NCBI GenBank assembly: GCA_029990175.1
Contig: JARKIP010000011.1
Coordinates: forward strand, 1,736,001 to 1,800,000
Source: Petunia secreta
Taxonomy: Eukaryota; Streptophyta; Magnoliopsida; Solanales; Solanaceae
Direction: 5' to 3'
Length of the DNA stretch: 64,000 nucleotides
Shown: positions 12,109 to 24,178 of the stretch, piece after piece
Position numbering within the stretch: position 1 is the first letter of the stretch
Layout: the number at the start of each line of letters is the position of its first letter
The notes under the pieces: generated by a model
Databases searched by the model: none
Told to the model about the DNA's origin: nothing
The model's input: the letters and a program-made list of their open reading frames with translations, nothing else
Made by a program: the position numbers and the translations under genes

Positions 12109-13328
12109 ACAGTTTGAGCTTGTTCTACAACCCTAAATCCTGTTCGACGATATCTTTACTTTATCGTGCATTTGTGTCTTTATTTTTCGTTTTCGTGTTC
12201 TTGTGTTGTTAGGGTTGGTGTTTTCAATTTTACAAAAAAAAAAAAAAAAAAAAAAAAAAGTGAAAAGAAAAATTCAAAAATTTGTGTTTGTTGTTGGTTG
12301 TTTGGATTAAACAACCAAAGATTTGGATTCACCATCATCTCAGGAATCGAACAAGTACCCGTTTTACATCATCGGTCGACTAGGGTTTCTTGGAGATTTT
12401 TGGACTGTTTATCGTGGTGGTGATGTTATAAAATCTCAGTCATGTTTTGGTTGTTGATTATCGAAGACTGGTGGTTTTAGCTGTTTGGGTCGAAGTTTTG
12501 TGTTTAAAATCTAAAGTTTCGTCGAATAGCCATCGTCCGTACACCGGTAAATTGTTACATTGTAACAGTGTACGGACAAGTGAAGCTGTGTTCTTAGCTC
12601 GACTGGAAACTTATATTTCTCCAACGTTGAAAGTTACCGGAGACGACCTAAATCTTGAGCTGAATTTTGTGTTCGTGGACTGTGAACAACGTAAAACTTG
12701 TCTGTACATTGGAGGTTTGAGTTTATTGTTCCATTGAAGAAGAAAAGGGTAAAGTGTCAAAATCCAAAACCCCAGGAGAAAACTTTGTCTCCAAGGAAAA
12801 AGGAAAATGGATAAGGTTAAACCCTAATCCGTACCAAGGAGGGACCACTTTTTGACCGTACAGAAGTGACGTGTCTGGGGATTCTAAAAAAGGAATCGAA
12901 AGATTCTCCTAGGTTCTCACTTTTCTTTATGTTTCGAAAGTTCTCGTTGGTAGATCTCTGGAGTAATTTCATCTACTTGAGGTCGTACTAACGTATTTGA
13001 GGTTTTAGGAATTCGAGGAGGGGTGACCGAAGTCCAAAATTTCGTAGATAATTCCTTGACTTCCTGAGCGTAGTAAAAACAACGTCTTTTCCATCAAGTC
13101 GAACGTCACCTCACTCTTCCCGAGGAGTCAGTGACTATTGTCGATCTTGAAGGATCTTAGAGGACATTGATCAATCCGACGAAGCCACTGCTAACAAGTT
13201 CTTTAAGTGACCCAAAACCTTACCCAAAATTTGTGTGGACCCGAGCGCCACCCAATAAAAAGTGAGGGAGTGTGTGAGGTGATTTCTAACCTTCACTTTA
13301 TTTTTGGTCTTTGATTTGTGCAGGTGCA
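12109..13328 (+). other. Leader of B between primer site and gag, no gene
   Basis: About 1.2 kb without a supported gene. It contains a run of 26 A (12234-12259), typical for the leader of this type of element. Short open frames here lack any known motif. Confidence 0.6.
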
Positions 13329-14778
13329 ATGGCTGGAAATGGAGAGAAGGGCATTGCAGCGCTCGAGCTAACGTTAGCCGATCTCATGGCTGCGATACAA
13401 TGCCTCAGCGCCGACGTAAAATGAGTGAGTTTTCGGGTAGCTAACCTCGAGCAAGGAAGTGTGTCAGTGACCTTACCTGGTTCTGGCGCTAGAACTAGCA
13501 ACTTCACTCCTATGAAACTGGAGCAATTTGCTGAGCTTGTTCGACAACAATGGTTGAAGAATGAGGCTGTTTGAAATGAAGCTATGGGAAATCCCCAAGC
13601 TTCACCATACTTGGGCAATCTCCAAGCGCAACAACAAAACTTGGGCAATCCCCAAGCTGGTCATCAATACTTGGGCATTCCCCGAGGTGAAAGATTGCCA
13701 CTTCCAATGGCTCGAAGATAAGTTGTGGTCGTTGATGAAGGAGTCGATGAAGGAGAATTTCTCGAGGTCGAAGCTGAATATGATCCACCGTTCGTTCAAA
13801 GAAGGCAGGTTCAACGAGGTCGCGGAAATTCCTGAGGTCGAGGCATAAATATTGATCGATATTTTGAGTGTGAGGCTGATGACTATTATGATGAGTATCC
13901 GGAGCCGATCCAAGGTGCTTAAGATTCGAACTTGAACAGTGTCAAGATCACTATTCCACCTTTCAGAGGAACTAGTGATCCGGACCAATATCTTGATTGG
14001 ATGATTCGGCTGGATCGAATCTTCGAAACAAATGAGATGACCGAAGAGAGAAAAGCTGCATATGCTATTGCTTCGTCTGAGGCATATGCATCAACATGGT
14101 GGGAGGATGATAAAAGGTTTAGACGAAGGAATGCTTATCCCGAAGTCACCACATGGTTGTAGTTGAAAAGAGAAATGGATACTAAGTATGTGAAAGGAAA
14201 AACTTCGGAAGCTCTTTGAATTGAAACAATGGTCCAAATCGGTTGAAGAATACTATGATGAGTTTGAAAGAATTCGATTGGCTCTTGATTTAGAAGAAGA
14301 TGACGAGCAAGTCATCATTCGATTACAAAATAGCTTGACTCAAGATGTGTCATCTCAATTGAGACTGCATGTGTATCAAACTTTGAAAGATGTGTTTCAT
14401 GCAGCCGTTGATGCTGAGAAATTGGTGAAAGACGAAAAAGCAAGCCGGTATCGAGGGGTTAGTACTTCAACTCCTTTGAACTGAGGTAAAGAATGTAAGA
14501 GTCTGAACCCATCAAATGCCAACATCGGTCGAGATCAAAAGAAACCTTTCGAGAGAGGAGTGACCGTTAACCAATCCAAAGACATGGGAGGTAAAGCTCA
14601 ACTCAACACTCCCAGTGCTTCGAAAATTCAGTGTCACAAGTGTAGAGGTTATGGTCATATGGCAAGATACTGTTCGAGTCGTCATATCAGGGTAATGCTC
14701 GATGATGGAACCATCCATGAGCAAGTGAGTGACTCCGAGGAGGAAGTGATCGAGGAGACTGATCGAGCTGAATGTTAG
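13329..14778 (+). pseudogene. gag of B with zinc knuckle
   Basis: The ATG at 13329 opens MAGNGEKGIAALELTLADL, followed by a stop after about 31 codons and more stops before 13930. The core reads VKITIPPFRGTSDPDQYLDW and ASTWWEDDKRFRR (13932-14162), then YYDEFERIRLALDLEEDDEQ (14221-14484). A CCHC knuckle CHKCRGYGHMARYC lies near 14632-14673. An LGNPQA-type short repeat is visible around 13610-13680. At least four stops or frame shifts make it non-functional. Confidence 0.8.
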
Positions 14779-14819
14779 GATGATGGATGTGACGCCACCA
14801 AGGTTGAGCATCCGGAAGT

Positions 14820-15270
14820 TCTTTTTGTTGTTCGGAGGAACTTGAGTACCATGTTCATGGAAGAGGAAGATGACAACCAAAGGGAAAATCTCTTCCATGC
14901 AAGATGTCGAGTGAAGGGGAAGGTGTGTTCGATGATCATTGATTCAGGCAGCTGTGCGAATGTGGTGAGCCAAACTTTGGTTTCGTAAATGGGTCTGCCT
15001 ATGACCAAGCATCCCCGACCATATAAGCTCCAGTGGTTGAACGAGTGTGGAGAATTAAGAGTGTCAAAGCAAGTATTGATCAAATTTCAAGTGGGGGTCT
15101 ATCATGATGAAATGATGTTTGATGTGGTCCCCATGCAAGCTTGTCATTTGCTTCTTAAGCGACCATGGCAGTATGATCGATCTGGTATCCACAACGGTCG
15201 AACCAACACTTACACTGCTAAGCTCGGAGGGGAGAGTTTTATACTCAAACCTTTGTCTCTGAAATAAGTC
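14820..15270 (+). pseudogene. Aspartic protease of B
   Basis: VKGKVCSMIIDSGSCANVVS (about 14913-14972) carries the retropepsin DSG motif. A TAA follows within ten codons, then the frame 14989-15267 continues with MGLPMTKHPRPYKLQWLNE and the closing LLLKRPWQYDR motif. The order gag-protease-RT is normal. Confidence 0.75.
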
Positions 15271-15288
15271 AGCGAGGACTATAAACGG

Positions 15289-17050
15289 ATGAGAGAGCTG
15301 AAAGAAAGGGTCAAATCAAAGAATCCTATCGGAGTACCAATTGTTGCCGAAGCTAAAACCCCACAACTCGTGATCAACAATATCTGTGCAATCATGCAAC
15401 CGGGTGAGTACTTACGAGGCAACGACACCGGTCGAGGGATGATTTGCCTCGTGCACAAGGGTATCTTTCTAAACTCTAATGATGATTTTTCTGACAATAA
15501 CCCTTTTCCTAGTGCTGTTCAAAGTGTTTTGAAGGACGTCGGAGACATGTTTCCAGAAGAAATGCCAGGTGGATTGCCTCTGTTGAGAGGAATCCAACAC
15601 CAAATTGACTTTTTTCTGGGGTCTCAAACCCCTCCCCCCCAACAAGCCTGCATACCGGTGTAATCCCAAAGACACTAAAGAGCTCCAAAGGCAGGTGGAT
15701 GAATTGCTGAACAATGACCTTGTTCGAGAGAGCTTGAGTCCTTGTGCAGTTCCTGTTATCCTTGTCCCGAAGAAAGATGGAACATGGCGAATGTGTGTTG
15801 ATTTCCGAGCAGTCAACAAATCACGGTAAAGTATGGTCATTCTATCCCTCGATTAGATGACATATTAGATGAGTTAAGTGGTTCTTCATGCTTTTCGAAG
15901 ATAGATCTTCGGTCCAATTACCTCCAAATCTGAATGAAACCCGGAGATGAGTGGAAAACTACATTCAAGACCAAATTCGGTCTCTACGAATGGTTAGTGA
16001 TGCCTTGTGGCCTCTCTAACGCACCGAGCACATTCATGCGACCGATGAACCATGTGCTCAAGCCGTTCATAAATAAGTTTGTGGTCGTTTACTTCGATGA
16101 CATACTTGTTTATAATAAATCTGTGGAAGAACATGTCGAACACCTAAGGCTAGTGCTTGATAAACTTAGAGAAGATAAGTTATATGCTAACTTCAAAAAG
16201 TGTGCCTTTTGTGTCGAGCGTGTAGTCTTTCTAGGATTTTTTGTGAGTGCTAATGGCGTTGAAGTCGATGAGTCAAAAGTCGAAGCTATAAAAAATTGGC
16301 CGACCTCGGTATCTCTAAGTTCGTAGCTTCCATGGCTTAGCTAGCTTTTACCGAAGGTTTGTTCGTGACTTTAGCACCGTGGAAACTCCTTTAACCGAGC
16401 TGGTAAAGAAAGACCATCCATCTGTGTTGGGAGAGTCCTAAGAGAGGATTTTCCAAGAGTTGAAACGGAGGCTAAGCTTTGCCCCGTTGTTGCAACTCCC
16501 TGACTTTGGCAAAGCGTTCGAGGTTGAATGTGATGCATCTGGAGTTAGGATCGGAAGAGTGCTTATGCAAAAAACGAAGCCGATCGCTTACTTCAGCGAA
16601 AAGCTTAAGGGTGCAACCTTGAATTACTCTACGTATGACAAGGAATTATATGCCCTCATTTGAGCACTCGCCCACTGGCAGCATTATTTGTGGCCGAGAG
16701 AGTTTGTGATTAAAAGTGATCATAAGTCTTTGAAACATCTTCGAGGCCAGGAGAAATTGAACCGAAGACATTCCAAGTGGGTTGAATTTATTGAGAGCTT
16801 TCCCTATGTAATTCATTACAAAAAGGAAAAAGACAATGTTGTGGCCGATGTGCTATCAAGGAAATTTGCCTTGGCGACCACTCTCGCCTCGAGGCTCATG
16901 GGATTCGAAAGCATCAAGTCGGTGTATAAAGATGATCCCAAGCTGAAAAAAGTCTGTGATGCAATCTTGAGTGGCCGAAGGGTTGAGAAATATCAGTGGC
17001 ACGGTGGCTACCTCTTCAAGAATGGAGGGTTTTGTGTGCCAGTGTTATCG
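15289..17050 (+). pseudogene. Reverse transcriptase and RNase H of B
   Basis: The linker and RT start lie at 15289-15663, with a frame change inside the C-run near 15640. Fingers VPVILVPKKDGTWRMCVDFR are at 15605-15829. The palm VVVYFDDILVYNKS, with both catalytic Asp residues, is in 15934-16326. RNase H has FEVECDASG (16460-16663) and the later IKSDHKSLKHL (16688-17053). Stops at about 15829, 15931, 16324 and 16661 separate the parts, so the enzyme cannot be made from this copy. Confidence 0.85.
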
Positions 17051-18120
17051 TGAAGAGAGTTATTAGTCCGAGAAGCTCACTTCGGAGGCTTGATGGGACA
17101 CTTCGGTGTCGATAAAACTCTTGCAATCTTGTCCGAGCAGTTCCATTGGCCGAAAATGCGACAAGATGTGGAAAAGCTTTGCAACGCTTGTCTCGTTTGC
17201 AAGAAAGCTAAATCGAGATCCAACCCTCATGGTTTGTATACTCCATTACCTGTGCCTAATTGACCGTGGGTTGATATATCCATGGTTTTGTTTTGGGGTT
17301 ACCGAGGTCGGGGGGAGGACATGACAGCATCTTCGTTGTCGTGGACCGTTTTTCAAAAATGGCTCACTTTATTCCTTGAAAAAAGTGTGATGATGCACAA
17401 CATGTAGCTACTTTGTTTATTTTTAATATGTTGAAATTGCACGATGTGCCTTGTACTATTGTGGGTGATCGAGACTCAAAATTTTTTATTCATTTTTGAA
17501 AATGTCTATGGGGTGCTCTTTGCACCAAATTACTGTTCTCGACGTCTCACCATCCTTAGACTGATGGACAGACCGAGGTAGTCAACCGAATCTTAGGAGC
17601 TTTCCTTCGAGCTATGACCAAAAGTAAGGTCGGAAACTGGGTTGATCGTTTGCCCGTGATCGAATTTGCGTACAATCGAACATTGCATCGAATGATTGGA
17701 ATGACTCTGTTCGAATGTGTGTATGGTTTTAACCCTTTAATTCCACTTGATTTAAACCCATTGCCTCGAGATTCTGTTGATCGAGATGCATGCCAAAGTG
17801 AAGAAGAACCTCGAGGAAGCTTACGCCAAAGTGGCAACGAAGAAAAACAAGGGGCGCAAGAAGTTGGAGCTAAAGAAGGGAGATTGGGTGTGGGTTCACT
17901 TCCAAAAGAAACGATTCCCGAACTAAAGGAAAGGAAAGTTGGCTCCTCGAGGGGATGGTCCGTTTGAAGTGTTGAGCAAGATCAACAACAATGCTTATGT
18001 GATCGACCTCCCTGGTGAGTATAACGTGTCCAACAACTTTAATGTTGCTGGCTTAACTCCTTGTGTTGTAGGCCAAGCATCAGAGACTGAAGAGGGCTCG
18101 ATTTCGAGGATGAAATCTTC
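17050..18120 (+). pseudogene. Integrase of B
   Basis: The HHCC zinc region is HFGGLMGHFGVDKTL then CNACLVCKKAKS (about 17080-17215). The core is badly broken between 17230 and 17560. The last catalytic region TDGQTEVVNRILGAFLRAM starts near 17561, and 17614-17760 continues the core (NWVDRLPVIEFAYN). The C-terminal region is in frame 17939-18139 (GPFEVLSKINNNAYVIDLPG). Stops and frame changes are numerous. Confidence 0.75.
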
Positions 18121-18136
18121 TCAAGAAGGGGGAGGA
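18121..18136 (+). other. Polypurine tract of B
   Basis: TCAAGAAGGGGGAGGA directly before the 3' LTR start TGATGCAGCCC. Confidence 0.8.
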
Positions 18137-18183
18137 TGATGCAGCCCAACTCCGTGCTGATCAAACATTTACTCCATCGAGGC
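18137..18183 (+). repeat. First 47 bp of the 3' LTR of B
   Basis: Matches the start of the 5' LTR at 11254. It is cut at GAGGC (18179-18183), which is the left copy of the target duplication of element C; the LTR resumes at 39398. Confidence 0.9.
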
Positions 18184-21100
18184 TGTTGACACCTAATTTT
18201 GTCCATCATATTTCGATAACCTTTTATTCAGATAAAATTGTACTGATAACCACACAATTACCTCATACTCACTCCTATTCAAGGTCATTACTTCACACAC
18301 GCACGCCAGTTAGTCTTTTTTTTTTTAAAGAGCATTTGCGCAAAGTGATTACCATTTTATAAAATTTACATGCTTCACTACAATTCGTCGTAATTATTCC
18401 CATTTTAACAAAATTGCCTAAATTGTTTTAAAACCTAAAATAATAGGTTTTCTTAATTATTTAACCCGCACAATTAATTTTCTTATTTTTATGTATTTTT
18501 ATATGTTTTTTATACATATTTTATACGTATCTATATGTATTTTATACCAATTTATACATAATATATACACCTGATATACACTCAAATGTTATACCTCACA
18601 CCCTCCCCACTTATCCACGTCATTTCCACCTCATCTCCACGTCAAGCCCACGTGGTTTGATCCTAGCCTTCCATTTGTCCAATCCAACGGTAAAAATATC
18701 AATTTCCATTTCTAATTACACAGCACCCCCAAAACCTAAAAAAAATCTCATTTCTCCTCTCACCCTTGTCCCGATTCTCTCTCTCGGCGAAAACCTAATC
18801 GCCACTGTCTACGGCGATTTCCGGTCGATTCAACCGGCGAAATCGAAAAAAATTACATCACAATGATCCTCTCACTCTCCTCTACAAAACCCCTATGGGT
18901 TTGTCATTGTTTGATGAAAGTCGAAATCGACCCCTCATCGAAGAAAATGGTGATCATCGGAAAATGTCTTCTACTTCGCCTAAACGGATCCTAAAATGTT
19001 GCTACCCCTAAAAGAGGCGTAAAATCTCTCATGCAAATACATTCGAGACGGGTCGGGATCAACCCGACTCCGGTAAACTGGTAACCCTAACTTGATTTCT
19101 TTTTTTTTCTTCTTTCTTCCTCTAATTGTTCCTAGACCTGTGTGATGCTAAACCTAAAACCTGCCTAAGTTTTTATGTGAATAATCGTGACTTGTCACTT
19201 GTTTAACAATTAGGGTAAAACTCCACATGATTATTAGTTCTTGCCTAACATTGTCAAATTTGAGTATTTCTTGAACTTTCGTGTGCCTGAACTTCAATGC
19301 AGCCTACATCCTGTGTTTTATTGATCAAATCCCTATCTTTAGGACCTATAACAGTTTGAAGCTTAACCCTGGTTGTCCCATATGTTTTGCAATGTACTCA
19401 ATCACCTATCCTGTTCAAATTACACAGTTCCATGGTTACACAACTTTCACTCAGGCTAAAATATTGTCTACATGATTTTAGGGTCCTGATGTTGTTCAAT
19501 TTACACTCTTTGATTGGTCTTTGAATGGAAATTTTTTGGGCAATTGACATCGTATCAATTAGAGTCTTGATTGGAATCTGTTAGAATAACCCATGATTTC
19601 AAACCTAAAATAGCCTAAAAACATACTTATACACTGATTCTTTGAACTTGGACTCCATTACCTGTTAGGATTAGTAAGATCTGCTGCCAAGAATTTCATT
19701 TATGTGATTTTCCTTAAGTTTAGGGTTTCTGATTTAGCCTATATTTGGAAAGATATTAGGGAATCTTTGCTAATCTTGGAAAATAATATTGACTGCCTTA
19801 CATGCTCACCTGTTTGAATTTAAACCCTGCACCCACTACCATTATAAAAACAAACCTTCATTTCAGTTAAAATAGAACGAGAGACACTGCACAATATTCA
19901 CACATTGATACTTTGGCACTATACTGAAAACTCTCTTTTCTTGCTTTCAAAACTTTTGGATAAAGCCCTATTCTCTTGCTTATTTCTGGATACTATTTCT
20001 GAAGGATCCTAACACTACTTAGACATTGTTTGCTTGCTTCTTATCATTCTAAACAAGGTATAAAACTGTTTCTGAATCTGTATTGTACTTTGCCTGAACC
20101 TGCCTATGCCTATGATGTTTGCTTAATCTCTGTTGGAATGTTTCAGTGTTCAAAGTCCTCCATTACCCCTTCCCCTGCTAACATTTACCTTGCAGCATAT
20201 ATGGATAGCCTTAAGGGCTATACCAATACTTAATTTGTAGTCTCTTGCATGCTTGTAATTGCCTAGTGAAAAAGCTCCTCCTATCTGGAAAAACTAAGCC
20301 TAAACATGCCTTACTTGGCTGTACACAGGCCACTGCCAGTCATTACCCTTCTCTGTTCTTTCCCCATTAGGAAGTGTCCCTATCTATGTCTATTTATTAG
20401 TACTCCTGCTTGTACTTGCTTTAAGAAGGGTATGCAGTCATTAAGGTTGCAAGCATTGCTATCCAAGAGCCACTTCTAACCTTACTCCCCAATATGCTGC
20501 ATTAATCATCTTGAAATCATGACTTTTATTGCCTAAAACTTGCATGACAATTACTAGAAACGAAACCTTATGTTAATCTATGTTTACTTGTTTTCGATTA
20601 GAGTCCGGATATTGCTAGCATATACAGGTTTTAAAGTCATAAACCGTAACAGTTGAAGTTTGTGTAAATCTGAAATTTTAAACGATAGGGGGGCTGAATG
20701 CGCAACTTCTGCTTACTCTGCGACTGCTTTTGCAAATTAAATGGCCCCTCTCTTTTTATAAATGATACAAGCCCAAAATAGTTTTTAAACATGGCCTTTA
20801 TATGTACTAAACTGATTTTCGACCTATTTTGACCTCTTACACACTAATCTAATAGTGTATAAGGGGTATAAGTATTGGGGTCAACTATACAACTACACAA
20901 GTATCTTCTAAAGCCTAATACTATCAATTACTCATGTATTTGCATGCCTATACCTATATTTACGTGTGACAACCCTTTATTTGCATTTATGTGCTTCTAT
21001 GGAACTCATTTTAAAAAAAAAGCCCACTCACCTATATATATTTAAAAAACTGATCCCTACATCAAAAAGCCATTAAGGTTAGAGCTCGACAATTAATGAC

Positions 21101-21670
21101 GAGTCACACCGACTATAAATGGCTAACATTTTATTTTCAAAATAACCCCCATTTGATTTTTTGATAAAATCTGAAGCTATTTGCGAAAACTGCCTATTCT
21201 TGTAAAACTGCCCATTTGTGCAAATCTAACTTAGATGCTGAAATTGCATAAATAAGCTGTATTTCGATACTCTTTACAGATTTAGCCATATTTTTTTATT
21301 ACGCTTTTTATATTAGAGGCCATAAATGCGATTAGGAGCAGAATTAGGCCGTATGTGAAATCCAATTGTGTATATGCGATCTAGACTTACCTAATTAGAC
21401 TTAGTTTATAAATTGATTTAGAATTTGACCTTTTAAGTTAATAACATGTATGTGATAACACATAGACTTGGGCGGGAACTACTTTTTGTGGGACTTGGGG
21501 AAGTGCCTAACATCTTCTTCCCCGAGTCATTTGGACTTCTTACCCATTGAATCTCTGAAACTAGACCAGTTTAATAAAGAACTTGACTTTAGACGCTTAG
21601 GTGACCTATTACGCCTTAGAAAACTATATTAGGTGGCGATTCCAACTCTTAACTAAAATCGAGTATGACA
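18184..21670 (+). repeat. 5' LTR of C
   Basis: About 3487 bp from TGTTGACACC to GAGTATGACA. It matches 35828-39392 throughout. Compared with the 3' copy it lacks 52 bp near its end, between two ACT-AAA-like short repeats. A TATA-like ATTATAAAAA lies near 19842, just before the conserved AGAACGAGAGACACTGC segment that may mark the transcript start. Short open frames inside (for example 18657-18866) are repeated in the other LTR and show no known motif. Confidence 0.85.
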
Positions 21671-21673
21671 GAA

Positions 21674-21692
21674 TGGCGATTCCGTTGAGGAC
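21674..21692 (+). other. Primer binding site of C
   Basis: TGGCGATTCCGTTGAGGAC, three bases inside the 5' LTR, resembles the TGGCGACTCCGCTGGGGA-type primer site of Ogre-like elements with several C-to-T or G-to-A changes. Confidence 0.55.
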
Positions 21693-22318
21693 ATTCAAAG
21701 TCCTAACCATAATGAATCTTTAATTTTTGGATTTAATTGATTATTATCTTGTTATTCATATTATTATGATTTTATTAATTTGGTTTTTTTTTCCTTTTTT
21801 CCTTTTATTATTTATTTGTATGAATTTGAAATTTGATGTATTTTGGCATATTTCACCCATATTCCTCCACTCCTGGAAAACGACACTTTGTACACACACA
21901 GGCGACTACGCGGATCCCACGGTCGCTTCACCACAAAAAACCTTTTAGGAGGGACATTTTGTAATATAGTTGGTCCGTGGTACAACCAACAATTTCAAAT
22001 GGTCCCACCACTTGACCGTCCACCTTGAGAAACCGTGTCTAAAATTACACCACTCTTTGAATGTAATGAGCATGCATCATGCTTTAGGAAGGGCTCCCCG
22101 TGAGCCGGCTAGTTTTCAACCTGTCCAAATTACCTGATGGGTTTTTAACCCCGAAGGGACGTTTTGACATGCTTATATGCATTTGAGAGAAAAGAAAAAA
22201 AATAAAAAAGAGAGTGAAAAGAAAAGTGAGATGAAAATAAAAATGCACTTTGATTTGTCCAATTATTCTCAAAAGGGGAGGGGGATTTTAATCCTTTACT
22301 TTTTCTTTATAGGTCACA
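21693..22318 (+). other. Leader of C before ORF1
   Basis: No supported gene. It ends with a pyrimidine-rich stretch and TTTCTTTATAG (AG at 22311-22312), a plausible 3' splice site seven bases before the first ORF1 ATG. Confidence 0.5.
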
Positions 22319-23827
22319 ATGAGTCAAAAGTTTCATCGTTTTGGAATGACTATGGGCGCACCTCCTTTGTTAGCTAGTTGGTGGAATAATTTGTCACTGG
22401 GCGAGCAAATCGAAGTACGTCAACATTTGGATCATTTGGTTTCCCTATTAGAAATGGAGCCATGTAGAGAAATGATTGAAGCGTCGGTGTCATTTTGGGA
22501 TGAAGAACTAAATGTGTTTAGATTTGGGGATGTCGAATTGACACCTTTGCTGGAAGAGATGGGAGGATTCGTGTCACATTCGGGGTTAGACAAACATCGT
22601 TGGTAATGGAGCCGCATTCTTGCACCTAGTGTTCCCACAGCTGATGAGTTTCGTAATAAATTAGGAATGGTGGCCAGTGTGAATGTAGAATTTTTACAAC
22701 AAAAGAAAATACCATTTTCTTACTTTTACAACTGGTTTGAGTATTTGGGTGCATCGAAGACCGTAAGAAAGAGTTCAAGTCCTACAATGATTGGAGGGAG
22801 GCTAGATCACTTGCATTTACTATTTATTTCCTAGGAGTAATGGTATTCCCTGAAAGCTCGAGTCACGACATATGATCGAGGTTTGTCATGGCTGCCGATG
22901 TAGTATTTAATGGAATTGACGGTTATCATTATGCTATAGTTCCTATGATAGTGGCGGACATTTATCGGGCTTTAGGTTGTTGCAAGAGAGGAGCAAAATA
23001 TTTCCAAGGTTGCAATCTCCTACTACAAGCGTGGTTCAAGGAACATTTGAGGAAAGCAAGAGGCGTGCAAGCATTGTCTAAGCCAGCTAGTTGGAGAATG
23101 ATACGGAGTTCAGAAATTCAAGCAGCCAATCAGCACAGAGAAATGGGTGAAGTTATTTGAAAACATAACGAAGGGTTCAATTCAGTGGATGTTCACTTGG
23201 TTTTCTTCATTAGACTTCATCATTAGCTCTGAGAAGGCGCCCTTTGTAATACTTAAGGGATTGAGAGGTCTCAAATCCTATCAACCATTGAGGGTGATGA
23301 GACAAGCAGGGAGGAAGCAAATCATACCATTGATATCAGACACGAAGGAATATCGGTTTGATTACACTGAAGACATTGTTCCAAGAGTTAAGAGCATTAG
23401 AAAATCCTGGGTAGGGAGACAAGTCATGGGAGAAGAATCACTAGCATCAGACAGATACAATGCTGGATGCAAACCAAACTACAAAAGCTGGTTATGCTCT
23501 AGCATGAAAGGTAATGTGGTAGTAGGGCCAAGTAGGGGAAATGATATAAGAGATCGTGAGGTGGAAGCTCAAATCCGATACCGAGAATTCATGTTGAAAG
23601 CTATTAAGATGGACAAAGAAAACAAAGAAAAGACTAAAATGTGGGAAAAAAGCACATTCGAGTTAGAGGAAAAGATAGAAGTGTTGGAGACGAAGCTTGA
23701 ACAATGGAATTTGGAGTGTGCAGAGGTGGACATTTTACACTTAGTGGAGGCTAAGGGATACCTAACCAAAGCTATGGAAGAAGTCAAGGAGATTACACGA
23801 GAAGTAAAGAGAGCCAAGCTAGAATAG
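22319..23827 (+). pseudogene. ORF1 copy 1 of C (Ogre extra ORF), broken
   Basis: The ATG at 22319 (MSQKFHRFGMTMGAPP) opens a frame of 95 codons with LASWWNNLSLGEQIEVRQHL and VELTPLLEEMGGFV, then TAA. It goes on in two further frames: 22888-23160 (VPMIVADIYRALGCCKRG, CNLLLQAWFKEHL) and 23147-23827 (FVILKGLRGLKSYQPLRVM, then a coiled-coil-like, Lys/Glu-rich C-terminus). By family knowledge this is the ORF found upstream of gag in Ogre elements, related to plant mobile-domain proteins; its function is unknown. It matches the second copy at 24179 in the same motif order. Confidence 0.7.
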
Positions 23828-24178
23828 GAGCGTGTTGCCTAGTTAAAGTGTCATTTCTTTTGTATTTTTATTTCTAAAAGTCATCATGTACCGAATTTCA
23901 AAATCGATATGGGAATTTATGAGAATAATTGGAAACAAAATGCGTATTTATTTTCTTTGCATCAGGACAAACTTAGGAAGGCTGTACGTCCTTGGCACGT
24001 AATAGTCCATTAGTAAGCCTACGTCCAAATGTCGAAAGGGTAACTCGAACAATGACAAAATTGCAGCTTTGTATGGATTCGAAGAAACGTTTGCACAAGA
24101 TATTGATCATTTGTTTAAACATGATCAAGACTATAAGAATGTTTTGGTCTTTACATTTTCTTGTTCTGTTTTCAGACT

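Noticed and set aside
13582..13988. 128-codon minus-strand frame in element B
   Set aside because: Shadow of the gag region of B, which has clear motifs on the plus strand.
18657..20233. Small open frames, repeated at 36295-37867
   Set aside because: Both sets lie at the same places in the two LTRs of element C, are not conserved in frame, and match no family.
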